From: Candidatus Aminicenantota bacterium
GTDB lineage: Bacteria; Acidobacteriota; Aminicenantia; Aminicenantales; Aminicenantaceae
Length of the DNA: 14,224 nt
Assembly: GCA_016926925.1 (NCBI GenBank)
Contig: JAFGNQ010000239.1
Span: 1 to 14,224, forward strand
Direction of reading: 5' to 3'
The position numbers were made by a program, and so were the translations under genes. The stretch's first letter is position 1. Each line of letters opens with the position of its first letter. This document shows positions 7,896-14,224 of this stretch, one piece after another. The notes under the pieces are model-generated. The model was not told the origin of the DNA and did not search any database. It saw nothing but the letters and a program-made list of their open reading frames with translations.

Positions 7896-8114
7896 ATGGT
7901 GGATTTCTTGGAGATCAAGTGTCTTTCGGAACAAGAGCAGAAAAAGGTTATGCAAGAGCTCGAACAAATAATCAGCGAGAAGAAAAATGAAGGCGTTTTC
8001 ACGGAGAAAGAGATCCGTGAGATCGTCGAGTTGAAACTGGTCCCACTCCCCGATATTCTCGATGTCCAGAGTGTCTATGAAAGTATCTTGTATGCAAAAA
8101 AAAGCCAAACCTAA
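7896..8114 (+). CDS. small acidic helical protein of unknown function
   Basis: A 72-residue protein that I do not recognise. It is rich in Glu, Lys, Leu and Ile. The first half (EQEQKKVMQELEQIISEKK, about 12-30) should be a single amphipathic helix, followed by a second helix, TEKEIREIVEL (36-46), and a tail with PLPDILDVQSVYES (50-63). There is no signal peptide, membrane segment or cysteine pair. The ATG is preceded by AGAGG (7885-7889). It is the first gene of a run of overlapping genes leading into four glycosyltransferases, and its end overlaps the next small gene by 23 bases, which supports real translation. Such a protein could be an adaptor or regulator of the glycosylation machinery, but that is inferred from position only. 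Confidence 0.6.
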   Translation: MVDFLEIKCLSEQEQKKVMQELEQIISEKKNEGVFTEKEIREIVELKLVPLPDILDVQSVYESILYAKKSQT

Positions 8115-8262
8115 TCTCTGTTGCCTGTGGTACGATAAGCTTTCCGGAGCTATGAAAGATTTCACTCAAGAATCACCGGAGATGACCGGTGAATCCTCAA
8201 GAAATCCCTGTGTTCAAGATCCCGTATTCGGGAATTGCCAAGGGGAGGAGTTCGCCCGATGA
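8092..8262 (+). CDS. small four-cysteine protein of unknown function
   Basis: A 56-residue frame starting at ATG 8092, inside the end of the 72-aa gene, and ending in the ATGA (8259-8262) that also starts the coiled-coil gene. It fills exactly what would otherwise be the only gap in the operon. Cysteines are at 10, 11, 40 and 49, the last two in NPCVQDP...NC; four cysteines in 56 residues is compatible with a metal site or disulfides in a cytoplasmic or redox-sensitive protein. There is no signal peptide. No strong ribosome binding site precedes 8092 (weak GAAAG at 8079-8083), so it would depend on coupling to the upstream gene. ATG 8152 is a shorter alternative start that would lose the CC pair. 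I do not recognise the family. The main doubt is that a short frame can stay open by chance. Confidence 0.5.
   Translation: MQKKAKPNLCCLWYDKLSGAMKDFTQESPEMTGESSRNPCVQDPVFGNCQGEEFAR
8165..8203 (+). repeat. hairpin framed by 8-base direct repeats
   Basis: GAATCACCGG (8170-8179) and CCGGTGAATC (8186-8195) pair at nine of ten positions around a six-base AGATGA loop. The direct repeat CTCAAGAA occurs at 8165-8172 and 8196-8203, overlapping the left arm. No T run follows, so it is not a terminator. A second small hairpin, TCCCG-TATT-CGGGA (8220-8233), lies just before the AGGGGAGGAG of the next gene. If the 56-aa frame is real, both lie within coding sequence and could tune translation at the junction. 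Confidence 0.45.
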
Positions 8263-8897
8263 ACAAACAGGATAAGCGCGAAAATGCCAGAGATGATCGA
8301 GAGATCAGAATTGATTATGACAACATCGATATAGCGGACATTATGGCCCAGATAAAAAATAAGATTGCGGCTATGCCGAAGAGGCCTCCTGAAACAGAGT
8401 CGAGCCTTACGGATTATTCTCCCTCTTCAGTCTCCCCTCCGGAAATGCCTCCGGAAATTGAAGGAACCCGTTCCAAACTCAAAGGCCTGCTTCTCAAGAT
8501 CATGCGCCCCTTCTCTCCGGTGATCAAGCTTCTGATCCTGCCGGTTCATCATGAATTGACCGAGACGGTCAGAAAACTCGATCTCACAAATAAAAAACTG
8601 GATTATTGGACTGAAAAACTCGACCGGGATCTGTACCGGATGAGTGAAATTCTCAACACAAAAATCGAAGAAGTCGATAAGACCGTAAACCAAAGAATCA
8701 ATTTTGCGTTTGATGAGATCGGACTGATTAAAGAGTACACCAAGCTTCTCCACAGTTTGTCCCATAACCTCGTGGTCGAATTGACGAAACTCAAGATCGA
8801 GCAGGAGACATACAAGTTGAAATCTCGGATTCTGGAAAAGGATTTCGAGTTTTTAGGGAGAAGAGAGAAGGCCCTGGAGGAGCAGGTGTTAAAATGA
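8259..8897 (+). CDS. polysaccharide-operon coiled-coil protein lacking a catalytic domain
   Basis: A 212-residue protein. The ATG at 8259 follows a very strong AGGGGAGGAG (8241-8250); an in-frame TTG at 8235 is less likely. Residues 16-38 (IRIDYDN, then IDIADIMAQIKNKI) match the 'I-D-V-x-x-I-M-x-x-I-R' motif seen at the N-terminus of many O-antigen and capsule methyltransferases and glycosyltransferases. A Pro/Ser-rich linker follows (40-68), then a hydrophobic amphipathic segment (74-96, GLLLKIMRPF, VIKLLILP). From about 97 to the end is a long heptad-like helix (LTETVRKLD, LDYWTEKLD, ILEKDFEFL). In relatives this front part is followed by an enzyme domain; here the protein simply ends, overlapping the next gene by ATGA. 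I infer a scaffold that holds the glycosyltransferases together or at the membrane, or a chain-length ruler like the coiled coil of WbdD. It has no catalytic motif. Confidence 0.7.
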   Translation: MNKQDKRENARDDREIRIDYDNIDIADIMAQIKNKIAAMPKRPPETESSLTDYSPSSVSPPEMPPEIEGTRSKLKGLLLKIMRPFSPVIKLLILPVHHELTETVRKLDLTNKKLDYWTEKLDRDLYRMSEILNTKIEEVDKTVNQRINFAFDEIGLIKEYTKLLHSLSHNLVVELTKLKIEQETYKLKSRILEKDFEFLGRREKALEEQVLK

Positions 8898-10069
8898 AGG
8901 TTGCCTTTGTCGTCCAAAGATACGGATTGGAGATCAACGGAGGCGCCGAGCTGCACTGCCGCTGGGTGTGCGAACACATGCAAAAATATTGGGATATCCA
9001 AGTCCTGACCACCAGAGCTTTTGACTATATAACATGGAAAGATCATTACGGGAAGGGAGATGATGTCGTTAACGGCATTCCTGTGAAGAGGTTTTCCGTG
9101 ACCAAACCCAGAAATCCTGACAAGTTTGGGCGCATCCAGAGCTACATCCTGGATAACGAACACAGGGAAGAAGATGAACTCAAATGGCTTGATGAGGAGG
9201 GACCGTTGTCTCCCTCTTTGATTCGATACATTGATGAAAACAGAGATGAATACGACTATTTCATCTTTTTCAGCTATCGGTACTACCACTCCTACTGGGG
9301 CATCCGGACCGTGCCCGAAAAGAGCGTCCTCGTTCCAACGGCGGAGCATGATCCCGTCGTCCATCTCCAGATCTTCAAAAACCTTTTTCGAAAGCCCCAG
9401 GCGTTCATCTACAATTCCCACGAAGAGCGGAATATGATCAACTTGCTTTCCAAGAATGATAATATTCCCGGAGATGTCGTGGGGGTCGGCAGCGAAATTC
9501 CAGAGCGGGTATATCCTGAGGAGTTCAGGAAGAAGCACGGTCTGGAGGGCGATTACATCATCTACATCGGAAGGATTGATGAAAACAAGGGCTGCCACAA
9601 ACTTTTTGACTATTTTCTCCAATATAAGAGGGATACGGATTCGGATATCAAACTTGTTTTGGTAGGAAGCAACCTGCTCAAGATTCCCTCGCATCCGGAC
9701 ATCCGCTACTTGGGTTTCCTCTCCGAAGAGGACAAATTTTCCGCCCTCGCCGGTGCTCGGGTTCTCGCTATGCCTTCATTCTACGAGAGCCTTTCTATGG
9801 TTACTTTGGAAGCATGGGCTCTGGAAAAACCGGTTCTGGCCAATGCCCGATGTGAAGTTTTAAAAGGCCAATGCCTGCGGAGCAACGCAGGGCTCTTTTA
9901 TGAAGATTATGAGGAATTCCGGGAATGCTTGCAACTCCTTCTTGATTCTAAGGAGTTGCGGACAGGTCTTGGCCGCAACGGCAAATCCTACTACATCCAA
10001 AACTACACGTGGGAAGTGATCGAGAACAAGTACATAGCTACGCTGGACCGGCTGAAAAAGAGAAAATAA
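8894..10069 (+). CDS. GT4-family glycosyltransferase (paralog A)
   Basis: A 391-residue cytoplasmic GT-B enzyme that would transfer a sugar from an activated donor to a growing glycan. The N-terminal acceptor domain begins [11 protein letters not shown] and has GGAELHCR (16-23), the glycine-rich loop usual near the start of GT4 enzymes. The donor half has YIGRIDENKG with Arg227 and Lys232, which contact donor phosphates in the family. It also has the EX7E motif with Glu298 and Glu306 (YESLSMVTLEAW). There is no signal peptide or membrane segment. The start overlaps the coiled-coil gene by four bases (ATGA), with GGAGG at 8876-8880. It is closely related to the gene at 12212: both share DYITWK, the GGxELHCR loop, CLxxNxGLxYxDYEEF near residue 330, and EX7E at identical residue numbers. 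Sugar and linkage cannot be predicted. Confidence 0.9.
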   Translation: MKVAFVVQRYGLEINGGAELHCRWVCEHMQKYWDIQVLTTRAFDYITWKDHYGKGDDVVNGIPVKRFSVTKPRNPDKFGRIQSYILDNEHREEDELKWLDEEGPLSPSLIRYIDENRDEYDYFIFFSYRYYHSYWGIRTVPEKSVLVPTAEHDPVVHLQIFKNLFRKPQAFIYNSHEERNMINLLSKNDNIPGDVVGVGSEIPERVYPEEFRKKHGLEGDYIIYIGRIDENKGCHKLFDYFLQYKRDTDSDIKLVLVGSNLLKIPSHPDIRYLGFLSEEDKFSALAGARVLAMPSFYESLSMVTLEAWALEKPVLANARCEVLKGQCLRSNAGLFYEDYEEFRECLQLLLDSKELRTGLGRNGKSYYIQNYTWEVIENKYIATLDRLKKRK

Positions 10070-11136
10070 TGGAAGTCCATCAGTTTGCCACCTCTCTGAG
10101 CTACGGTGATGCCATCTCGGATGAGATGCTGGAGATTCAAGGAGGTCTGAGGGACAAGGGATACAAATCGGAAATATTCATCCGTTTTTATGAGCCCCGA
10201 ATGGCCGGGTACATTAAGGATTTTAGAGAGTACACCAAGTACAGCTCCGGGGAAAACGTCGTCATATTTCATTTTTCCATCGGTTCGCCCGTATCCAAAA
10301 TGTTTTTCCGCATTCCGGACAAAAAAATCATGATTTATCACAACATCACACCGTATGAATACTTTCTTGATTACCATCGCATCCTCTCGCGGGAATGCTA
10401 CAAAGGCCGTCTGGAGATCAAGCTTTTTGTGGATAAAGTGGATTTGGCTCTCGGGGATTCGGAGTTCAATCGACAGGAACTTGAGCAGCAGGGGTATCCG
10501 AATACGGGAGTGCTGCCGCTTTTATTGAATCTAGAGAAATTCGACCGACCGGGGGACTCTGTTGTGCGCCGGATTTTCTCCAACGGGAAATGGACGCTCC
10601 TCTTTGTCGGCCGTGTTATCCCCAACAAAAAATTCGAGGATGTCATCAAGGTCTTCCATTTCTATAAAAAATTCTACAATGCCGACTCCCAGCTCATTCT
10701 CGCCGGGGATTACAGAGGAATGGAGCGTTATCATGCCGCCCTCCAAAAATTAGTGGATAAGTTGGAATTGCGTGATGTCCATATGACGGGTCATATCGAA
10801 TTTTCCGAGCTGATTTCTTACTTCAAACTGGCTGATGTCTACCTGAGCATGAGCGAACACGAAGGTTTCGGCGTGCCTCTCATCGAGGCCTTCTACAACC
10901 GGACACCTGTGATTGCATTTGCGGCCGGTGCTGTTGAAGAGACGATGAACGGCGGCGGGATCCTGCTTCGCCGTAAAGATTTCATGAGGACGGCTGCGCT
11001 CCTTGATCGACTCCGACAAGATCAGAAGTTTCGGGAAAGGATCGTCGCTTCCCAGCATGAGGCTTTGAAGAGATATGAGAGGGGGAATGTGACTCGGATT
11101 TTAATGAGTCACATCGAAAAAGTGAGCCGGTCATGA
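10069..11136 (+). CDS. GT4-family glycosyltransferase (paralog B)
   Basis: A 355-residue GT-B glycosyltransferase. The ATG at 10069 forms TAATG with the previous stop, a one-base overlap typical of coupled genes; the frame is open to 10009, but those codons lie inside the previous gene. The N-terminus is MEVHQF followed by YGDAIS (12-17). The middle has IMIYHNITPYEYF and DSEFNRQEL, then FVGRVIPNKK with Arg182 and Lys187, and the EX7E motif EGFGVPLIE with Glu265 and Glu273. It is paralogous to the next gene, which shares [15 protein letters not shown], the VGR-x-x-PNK segment and the GDAI loop. Expected to be cytoplasmic or peripheral at the inner membrane. Donor and acceptor unknown. Confidence 0.9.
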   Translation: MEVHQFATSLSYGDAISDEMLEIQGGLRDKGYKSEIFIRFYEPRMAGYIKDFREYTKYSSGENVVIFHFSIGSPVSKMFFRIPDKKIMIYHNITPYEYFLDYHRILSRECYKGRLEIKLFVDKVDLALGDSEFNRQELEQQGYPNTGVLPLLLNLEKFDRPGDSVVRRIFSNGKWTLLFVGRVIPNKKFEDVIKVFHFYKKFYNADSQLILAGDYRGMERYHAALQKLVDKLELRDVHMTGHIEFSELISYFKLADVYLSMSEHEGFGVPLIEAFYNRTPVIAFAAGAVEETMNGGGILLRRKDFMRTAALLDRLRQDQKFRERIVASQHEALKRYERGNVTRILMSHIEKVSRS

Positions 11137-12215
11137 GGGTTGATCAGCTCGTGCCCGCATTCCACAGAGGGGATGCTATCGGGGACACAGCGTTCCATAT
11201 GAGGCAATTTCTCCGATCCCGGGGATTTCAGTCGGACATTTATTGTCTTTCTTGCGACGAAGAACTTTCCTCCGTTGCAAAATCGTTCTCCACTTTTCCT
11301 AAGCCTCATGCTGCCGACACGGTCATACTCCACTTCGCTTTGCCTTCGCCGCTGACCCAGGCTTTTATCCAAAGCTCCGGCAGGAAGGTGATTCTTTATC
11401 ACAACATCACTCCGGCGGAATTTTTCAGACCGTTCAGCCGGGAAATGGAAAGAATCTCTCGTGTAGGAAGGGAAGAACTCCAGTCGTTGGTCCCGCATGT
11501 CACGTTGTCCCTGGCGGATTCTGAATTCAATCGTCAGGAGCTTGTCGGTTTGGGTTTTAAAAGAGCCGAGGTTTTCCCTCTCTTTATCGATTTTGAAAAG
11601 TATAAAAAGCCCGTGAATCGCTTTATGTACACCCTGTTCGATGATGACCGGGTGAACATCCTGTTCGTCGGCCGCATCGTCCCCAACAAGAGAATCGATG
11701 CCCTCATCAAGGTTCTCTTCTACTATAAAAAATATGTCTCTTCTCTGGTCAGGCTGATCGTTGTCGGAAAGACTTCTTCACTGCCCAAATATCATGAAAG
11801 TTTGATTCGCCTCGCTGATTCCTTTTACCTCAATCCGGAAGAGATCGTTTTTACTGGGCATATCCCCGATGATGAACTCTTCGCCCTTTATAAGGCATCC
11901 GATGTGTTTCTGTCTTTGAGCCAGCATGAGGGCTTCGGTCTTCCTTTTGTTGAAAGCATGATATTTGACCTTCCGGTGGTGGCTTACAACTGCTCTGCAG
12001 TTCCCTATACGCTCGGCTCTGCAGGGGTTCTCGTCAATGACAATATGAGAGTCGATCAAATCGGTGAGTTGGTCCATACGGTAGCTCATGATGCAGAGTT
12101 ACGCAGCAAGATTATCCGCGGACAACGCCGGCAGCTAAAAACCTATAAAGAAAAGAAACAGGAAAGATCTCTGATAGATTTTCTCGAGAACATAAAGGTA
12201 TCCAACGAAAAATGA
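11133..12215 (+). CDS. GT4-family glycosyltransferase (paralog B')
   Basis: A 360-residue GT-B glycosyltransferase overlapping the previous gene by ATGA. It starts [17 protein letters not shown], the counterpart of the YGDAIS region of the gene before it. It shares with that gene [12 protein letters not shown] and [11 protein letters not shown] in the N-terminal half, then has [10 protein letters not shown] with Arg181 and Lys186, and the EX7E motif EGFGLPFVE with Glu266 and Glu274. Although similar in layout, the pair differs throughout (for example the B' N-terminal part has [10 protein letters not shown] where B has no cysteines), so this is an old duplication and the two enzymes may use different sugars. 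No membrane segment. Confidence 0.9.
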   Translation: MRVDQLVPAFHRGDAIGDTAFHMRQFLRSRGFQSDIYCLSCDEELSSVAKSFSTFPKPHAADTVILHFALPSPLTQAFIQSSGRKVILYHNITPAEFFRPFSREMERISRVGREELQSLVPHVTLSLADSEFNRQELVGLGFKRAEVFPLFIDFEKYKKPVNRFMYTLFDDDRVNILFVGRIVPNKRIDALIKVLFYYKKYVSSLVRLIVVGKTSSLPKYHESLIRLADSFYLNPEEIVFTGHIPDDELFALYKASDVFLSLSQHEGFGLPFVESMIFDLPVVAYNCSAVPYTLGSAGVLVNDNMRVDQIGELVHTVAHDAELRSKIIRGQRRQLKTYKEKKQERSLIDFLENIKVSNEK

Positions 12216-13402
12216 AAGTCGCGTTTGTCGTGCAGCGCTACGGTAAGGAAGTGATGGGCGGTTCCGAGCTTCATTGCCGCCAAATCGCAGAGAGGCTTTC
12301 CGATCAGGGTTATGATTGCACGGTTTACACGACTGCGGCCAAGGACTATATCACCTGGAAGAATGAATATCCTTCCGGGGAGACAATTCTCAACGGCGTC
12401 CGTATCAAGCGTTACAGAGTGGCTAAGGAGCGAGATATCGATTCGTTCAACGAGTTCTCCGACTGGATATTTGCCAATGAGCATTCCTTTGACGATGAGG
12501 TGGCTTGGATGGAAAGGCAGGGTCCCTTCTCTCCAGCTCTGATCGAAGCATTGGAAAAAGAAGAAAGAGACTACGATATTTTCATCTTTTTTACCTATCT
12601 CTACTACAACACATACTGGGGTCTTCAGAAAGTCAAGACGAAAAAGGCTCTCGTTTCCACGGCACATGACGAGCCGGCCCTTTATCTGGAGATGATGAAA
12701 CGGGTTTTTGCTCTTCCCGATGCTTTCGTGTTCAATACCGAGGCCGAAAAAGATATGCTCAGAAAAACGTTTCCTTTTGAGGGGAAATACCAGGATGTTG
12801 TCGGTGTCGGTGTGGAGATACCGCAATCCGTCGACTGTTCGCTGATTTCAAAGAAATACGGAGTCTTCTCACCCTTCATTCTGTATGCAGGGAGAATAGA
12901 ACCCGGAAAAGGGTGCCAGGAACTCATCGATTATTTCCGCCGCTTCAGCCGGAACAACCGCGAGCTTTCTCTCGTTCTCATCGGTAAAAAATTGATGCCC
13001 ATTCCCCGCCACCCGCAAATTGTTTGCCTTGGATTCGTCAGTCCGGAGGAGAAGAACGCCGGGATGGCCTCCGCGTTGGCTACGGTCCATCCATCCAGGA
13101 TGGAGAGTTTGTGTATGGCCGCCCTCGAGTCCATGGCCGTCAAGACACCGATTTTGGTTCAGGAGCGCACCGAACCTCTCAAACAACACTGTTTGAAGGG
13201 GAACAGCGGATTGATGTACGCGGACTATGAGGAATTTGAAGCGGTTTTGGAGCTTTTCCAATCCGACAGCCGCTTGAGGCGTATCCTTGGCGAAAATGGA
13301 TTAGCCTATGTACAGGCCACCTACTCCTGGCCCAGGATAATTGAAAAGTATCAGAAACTTTTTTCCTTTTTGCTTTCGCTTCATCCGAAGTCCCCAATTT
13401 AA
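12212..13402 (+). CDS. GT4-family glycosyltransferase (paralog A')
   Basis: A 396-residue GT-B glycosyltransferase, last gene of the operon, overlapping its predecessor by ATGA. It begins [17 protein letters not shown], nearly the same as the gene at 8894, and shares [14 protein letters not shown], an [13 protein letters not shown] segment, the paired phrase [13 protein letters not shown], and [16 protein letters not shown]. Donor-site features are [10 protein letters not shown] with Arg228 and Lys233, and EX7E with Glu298 and Glu306 ([12 protein letters not shown]). In place of the usual small residues it has Cys301 inside EX7E. After the stop comes a 200-base gap, so this is probably where the transcription unit ends. 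Sugar specificity cannot be read. Confidence 0.9.
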   Translation: MKVAFVVQRYGKEVMGGSELHCRQIAERLSDQGYDCTVYTTAAKDYITWKNEYPSGETILNGVRIKRYRVAKERDIDSFNEFSDWIFANEHSFDDEVAWMERQGPFSPALIEALEKEERDYDIFIFFTYLYYNTYWGLQKVKTKKALVSTAHDEPALYLEMMKRVFALPDAFVFNTEAEKDMLRKTFPFEGKYQDVVGVGVEIPQSVDCSLISKKYGVFSPFILYAGRIEPGKGCQELIDYFRRFSRNNRELSLVLIGKKLMPIPRHPQIVCLGFVSPEEKNAGMASALATVHPSRMESLCMAALESMAVKTPILVQERTEPLKQHCLKGNSGLMYADYEEFEAVLELFQSDSRLRRILGENGLAYVQATYSWPRIIEKYQKLFSFLLSLHPKSPI

Positions 13403-13407
13403 ATTAG

Positions 13408-13426
13408 GGATTATTATTCATAATCC
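13408..13426 (+). terminator. hairpin after the glycosyltransferase operon, weak terminator candidate
   Basis: GGATTAT (13408-13414) and ATAATCC (13420-13426) form a perfect seven-pair stem with a five-base loop, five bases after the stop of the last glycosyltransferase. It is AT-rich and no T run follows, so termination would be weak or factor-assisted; it may only protect the transcript end. Confidence 0.3.
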
Positions 13427-13498
13427 TGGAGACACTGGCGACTAAATTATCGCATATTACACGGAGAACGGTGGCTGGGCTGAGGATTGATACAAGGT

Positions 13499-13514
13499 TT
13501 TCAAATATTTGAAA
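13499..13514. promoter_or_regulatory. 16-base perfect palindrome upstream of mglA, operator candidate
   Basis: TTTCAAATATTTGAAA is its own reverse complement. It lies 37 bases upstream of the candidate -35 box of the mglA promoter, a usual place for an activator or repressor dimer. The binding protein is unknown. Confidence 0.4.
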
Positions 13515-13551
13515 GAGCAAGAATTCGGATAGAAATACCAGGGAACGAAAA

Positions 13552-13580
13552 TTGACTCCACCGGCCTATTGTGCTATGAA
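13552..13580 (+). promoter_or_regulatory. candidate sigma-70-type promoter of mglA
   Basis: TTGACT (13552-13557), a spacer of exactly 17 bases and TATGAA (13575-13580). The start of transcription would be near 13587, only about 16 bases before the ATG at 13603, leaving a very short leader with no strong ribosome binding site. ATTGACT recurs at 13580-13586. Confidence 0.5.
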
Positions 13581-13602
13581 TTGACTGCGGATGCTGAGAT
13601 AA

Positions 13603-14224
13603 ATGGCTTTTATAAATTACGCTACGAAGCACCTGGCGATCAAAATCGTTTATTACGGCCCTGGATTGAGCGGAAAAACGACCAATATCCGCCATATCTA
13701 TAGCAAAGTCGAACCGAAGTCTCGCGGAGATTTGATTTGTCTTGAGACTCCCTTGGAGAGGACCTTGTTTTTTGACCTGCTGCCGATAAAGGCCGGTATG
13801 ATAAACGATTTCCAGACGCATTTTCAGCTGATGACCGTTCCCGGGCAAGTGTTCTATGAGGCTTCCCGCAGGAGCGTTATCAAAGGGGCGGATGGCATAG
13901 TGTTCGTAGCGGATTCGCAAGTGCCGCTTATCGATGCCAATCTGGAAAATTTCGATAATTTGCGCAGGCACCTCCAGCAGCACAACGTGGATCTGAACTT
14001 GATCCCCCTCGTCTTTCAGTACAACAAACGCGATTTGGACAATTTGATTCCCGTAGAGACCTTCAACAGCCTTCTCAACCCAATGAGCCGGCCGTATATC
14101 GAGTCAGCGGCCATAAACGGGACCGGTGTCCTGGAAACGCTGAAAGAAATTGCCAAGATTACGGTCCCCTGGGTGAGAGAAAAAATTTTCGGAGAAGCAA
14201 GAGGCGAGGCCGACAAAGAAGAAC
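13603..14224 (+). CDS. mglA: MglA-type small GTPase, 3' end outside window
   Basis: A Ras-like GTPase; in Myxococcus MglA marks the leading cell pole and controls motility and polarity, switched off by the roadblock protein MglB. The 207 residues visible follow the Myxococcus protein closely from the first residue (MAFINYATKH, then KIVYYGPG). The P-loop is GPGLSGKTT (19-27), with Ser23 where Myxococcus has Cys. Other family features are ERTLFFD with Arg53 (the intrinsic arginine finger) and Thr54, TVPGQ with Gln82, and the guanine-binding NKRD at 141-144. All key residues sit at the same numbers as in M. xanthus MglA. The C-terminus already exceeds the 195 residues of that protein, with an acidic tail, and runs off the window. 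The start codon lacks a clear ribosome binding site, but the homology fits ATG 13603. The product should cycle between cytoplasm and membrane. Neighbouring mglB, if present, would be beyond the window. Confidence 0.92.
   Translation, partial: MAFINYATKHLAIKIVYYGPGLSGKTTNIRHIYSKVEPKSRGDLICLETPLERTLFFDLLPIKAGMINDFQTHFQLMTVPGQVFYEASRRSVIKGADGIVFVADSQVPLIDANLENFDNLRRHLQQHNVDLNLIPLVFQYNKRDLDNLIPVETFNSLLNPMSRPYIESAAINGTGVLETLKEIAKITVPWVREKIFGEARGEADKEE

Noticed and set aside
8603..9694. 363-aa minus-strand frame
   Set aside because: It lies across the coiled-coil and first glycosyltransferase genes, whose motifs are clear; the antisense translation shows no family features and spans a gene boundary.
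12143..12826. 227-aa minus-strand frame
   Set aside because: Antisense of two glycosyltransferases and without recognisable motifs; an open frame expected from codon bias.
13501..13983. 160-aa minus-strand frame
   Set aside because: Antisense of mglA, whose conserved residues decide the coding strand.
1..14224. CRISPR array, tRNA, insertion sequence or phage genes
   Set aside because: No regularly spaced repeats, cloverleaf, transposase or integrase motifs were seen on either strand.

Overview
The window reads as a chromosomal segment of a Gram-negative-type bacterium with intermediate GC (about half, judged by eye). Three things suggest an Acidobacteriota/Aminicenantes-like or delta-proteobacterial relative: a secreted CocE-type hydrolase carrying DUF3471-like domains, a lipoprotein of the sulfatase-like alkaline phosphatase superfamily ending in the 'L-x-A-L-G-Y' style tail, and a bona fide MglA GTPase. 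This placement is inference from gene content; no rRNA or other marker gene is present. I see no tRNA, rRNA, CRISPR array, insertion sequence or integrase.

Layout. (1) 1-1381, plus strand: the end of an ABC-2 type exporter operon, with two related integral-membrane subunits, closed by a good intrinsic terminator (1433-1456). (2) 1510-4659, plus: a large secreted serine hydrolase (S15/CocE fold) with an extra N-terminal domain and two C-terminal DUF3471-like repeats. (3) 4684-5160, minus: a small LOG/TIGR00725-like Rossmann protein, convergent with the hydrolase, with its own candidate promoter. (4) 5161-5667: a 0.5-kb intergenic region with an inverted repeat whose loop is C-rich on the plus strand and G-rich on the minus strand. 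(5) 5668-7629, plus: a lipoprotein sulfatase/phosphatase-superfamily enzyme with Thr at the nucleophile position. (6) 7896-13402, plus: a tightly packed polysaccharide operon of seven genes. They are a 72-aa acidic helical protein, a 56-aa four-cysteine protein, a coiled-coil protein with the N-terminal motif of O-antigen/capsule enzymes but no catalytic domain, and four GT4 glycosyltransferases. Every junction in the operon overlaps (23, 4, 4, 1, 4 and 4 bases), so translation is probably coupled from end to end. (7) 13603 to the window end, plus: MglA, running off the window, preceded by a palindrome and a TTGACT-N17-TATGAA promoter candidate.

How the parts may fit. The four glycosyltransferases fall into two paralogous pairs arranged A-B-B'-A': genes at 8894 and 12212 resemble each other, and genes at 10069 and 11133 resemble each other. 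This looks like the product of duplication and is suited to building a repeating glycan. The coiled-coil protein and the two tiny proteins at the head of the operon have no enzymatic signature, so a scaffold or regulatory role for the glycan-building complex is my best inference; this front end is the least explained part of the window. MglA is a polarity switch in Myxococcus; its position beside a surface-polysaccharide operon is suggestive but proves no functional link.
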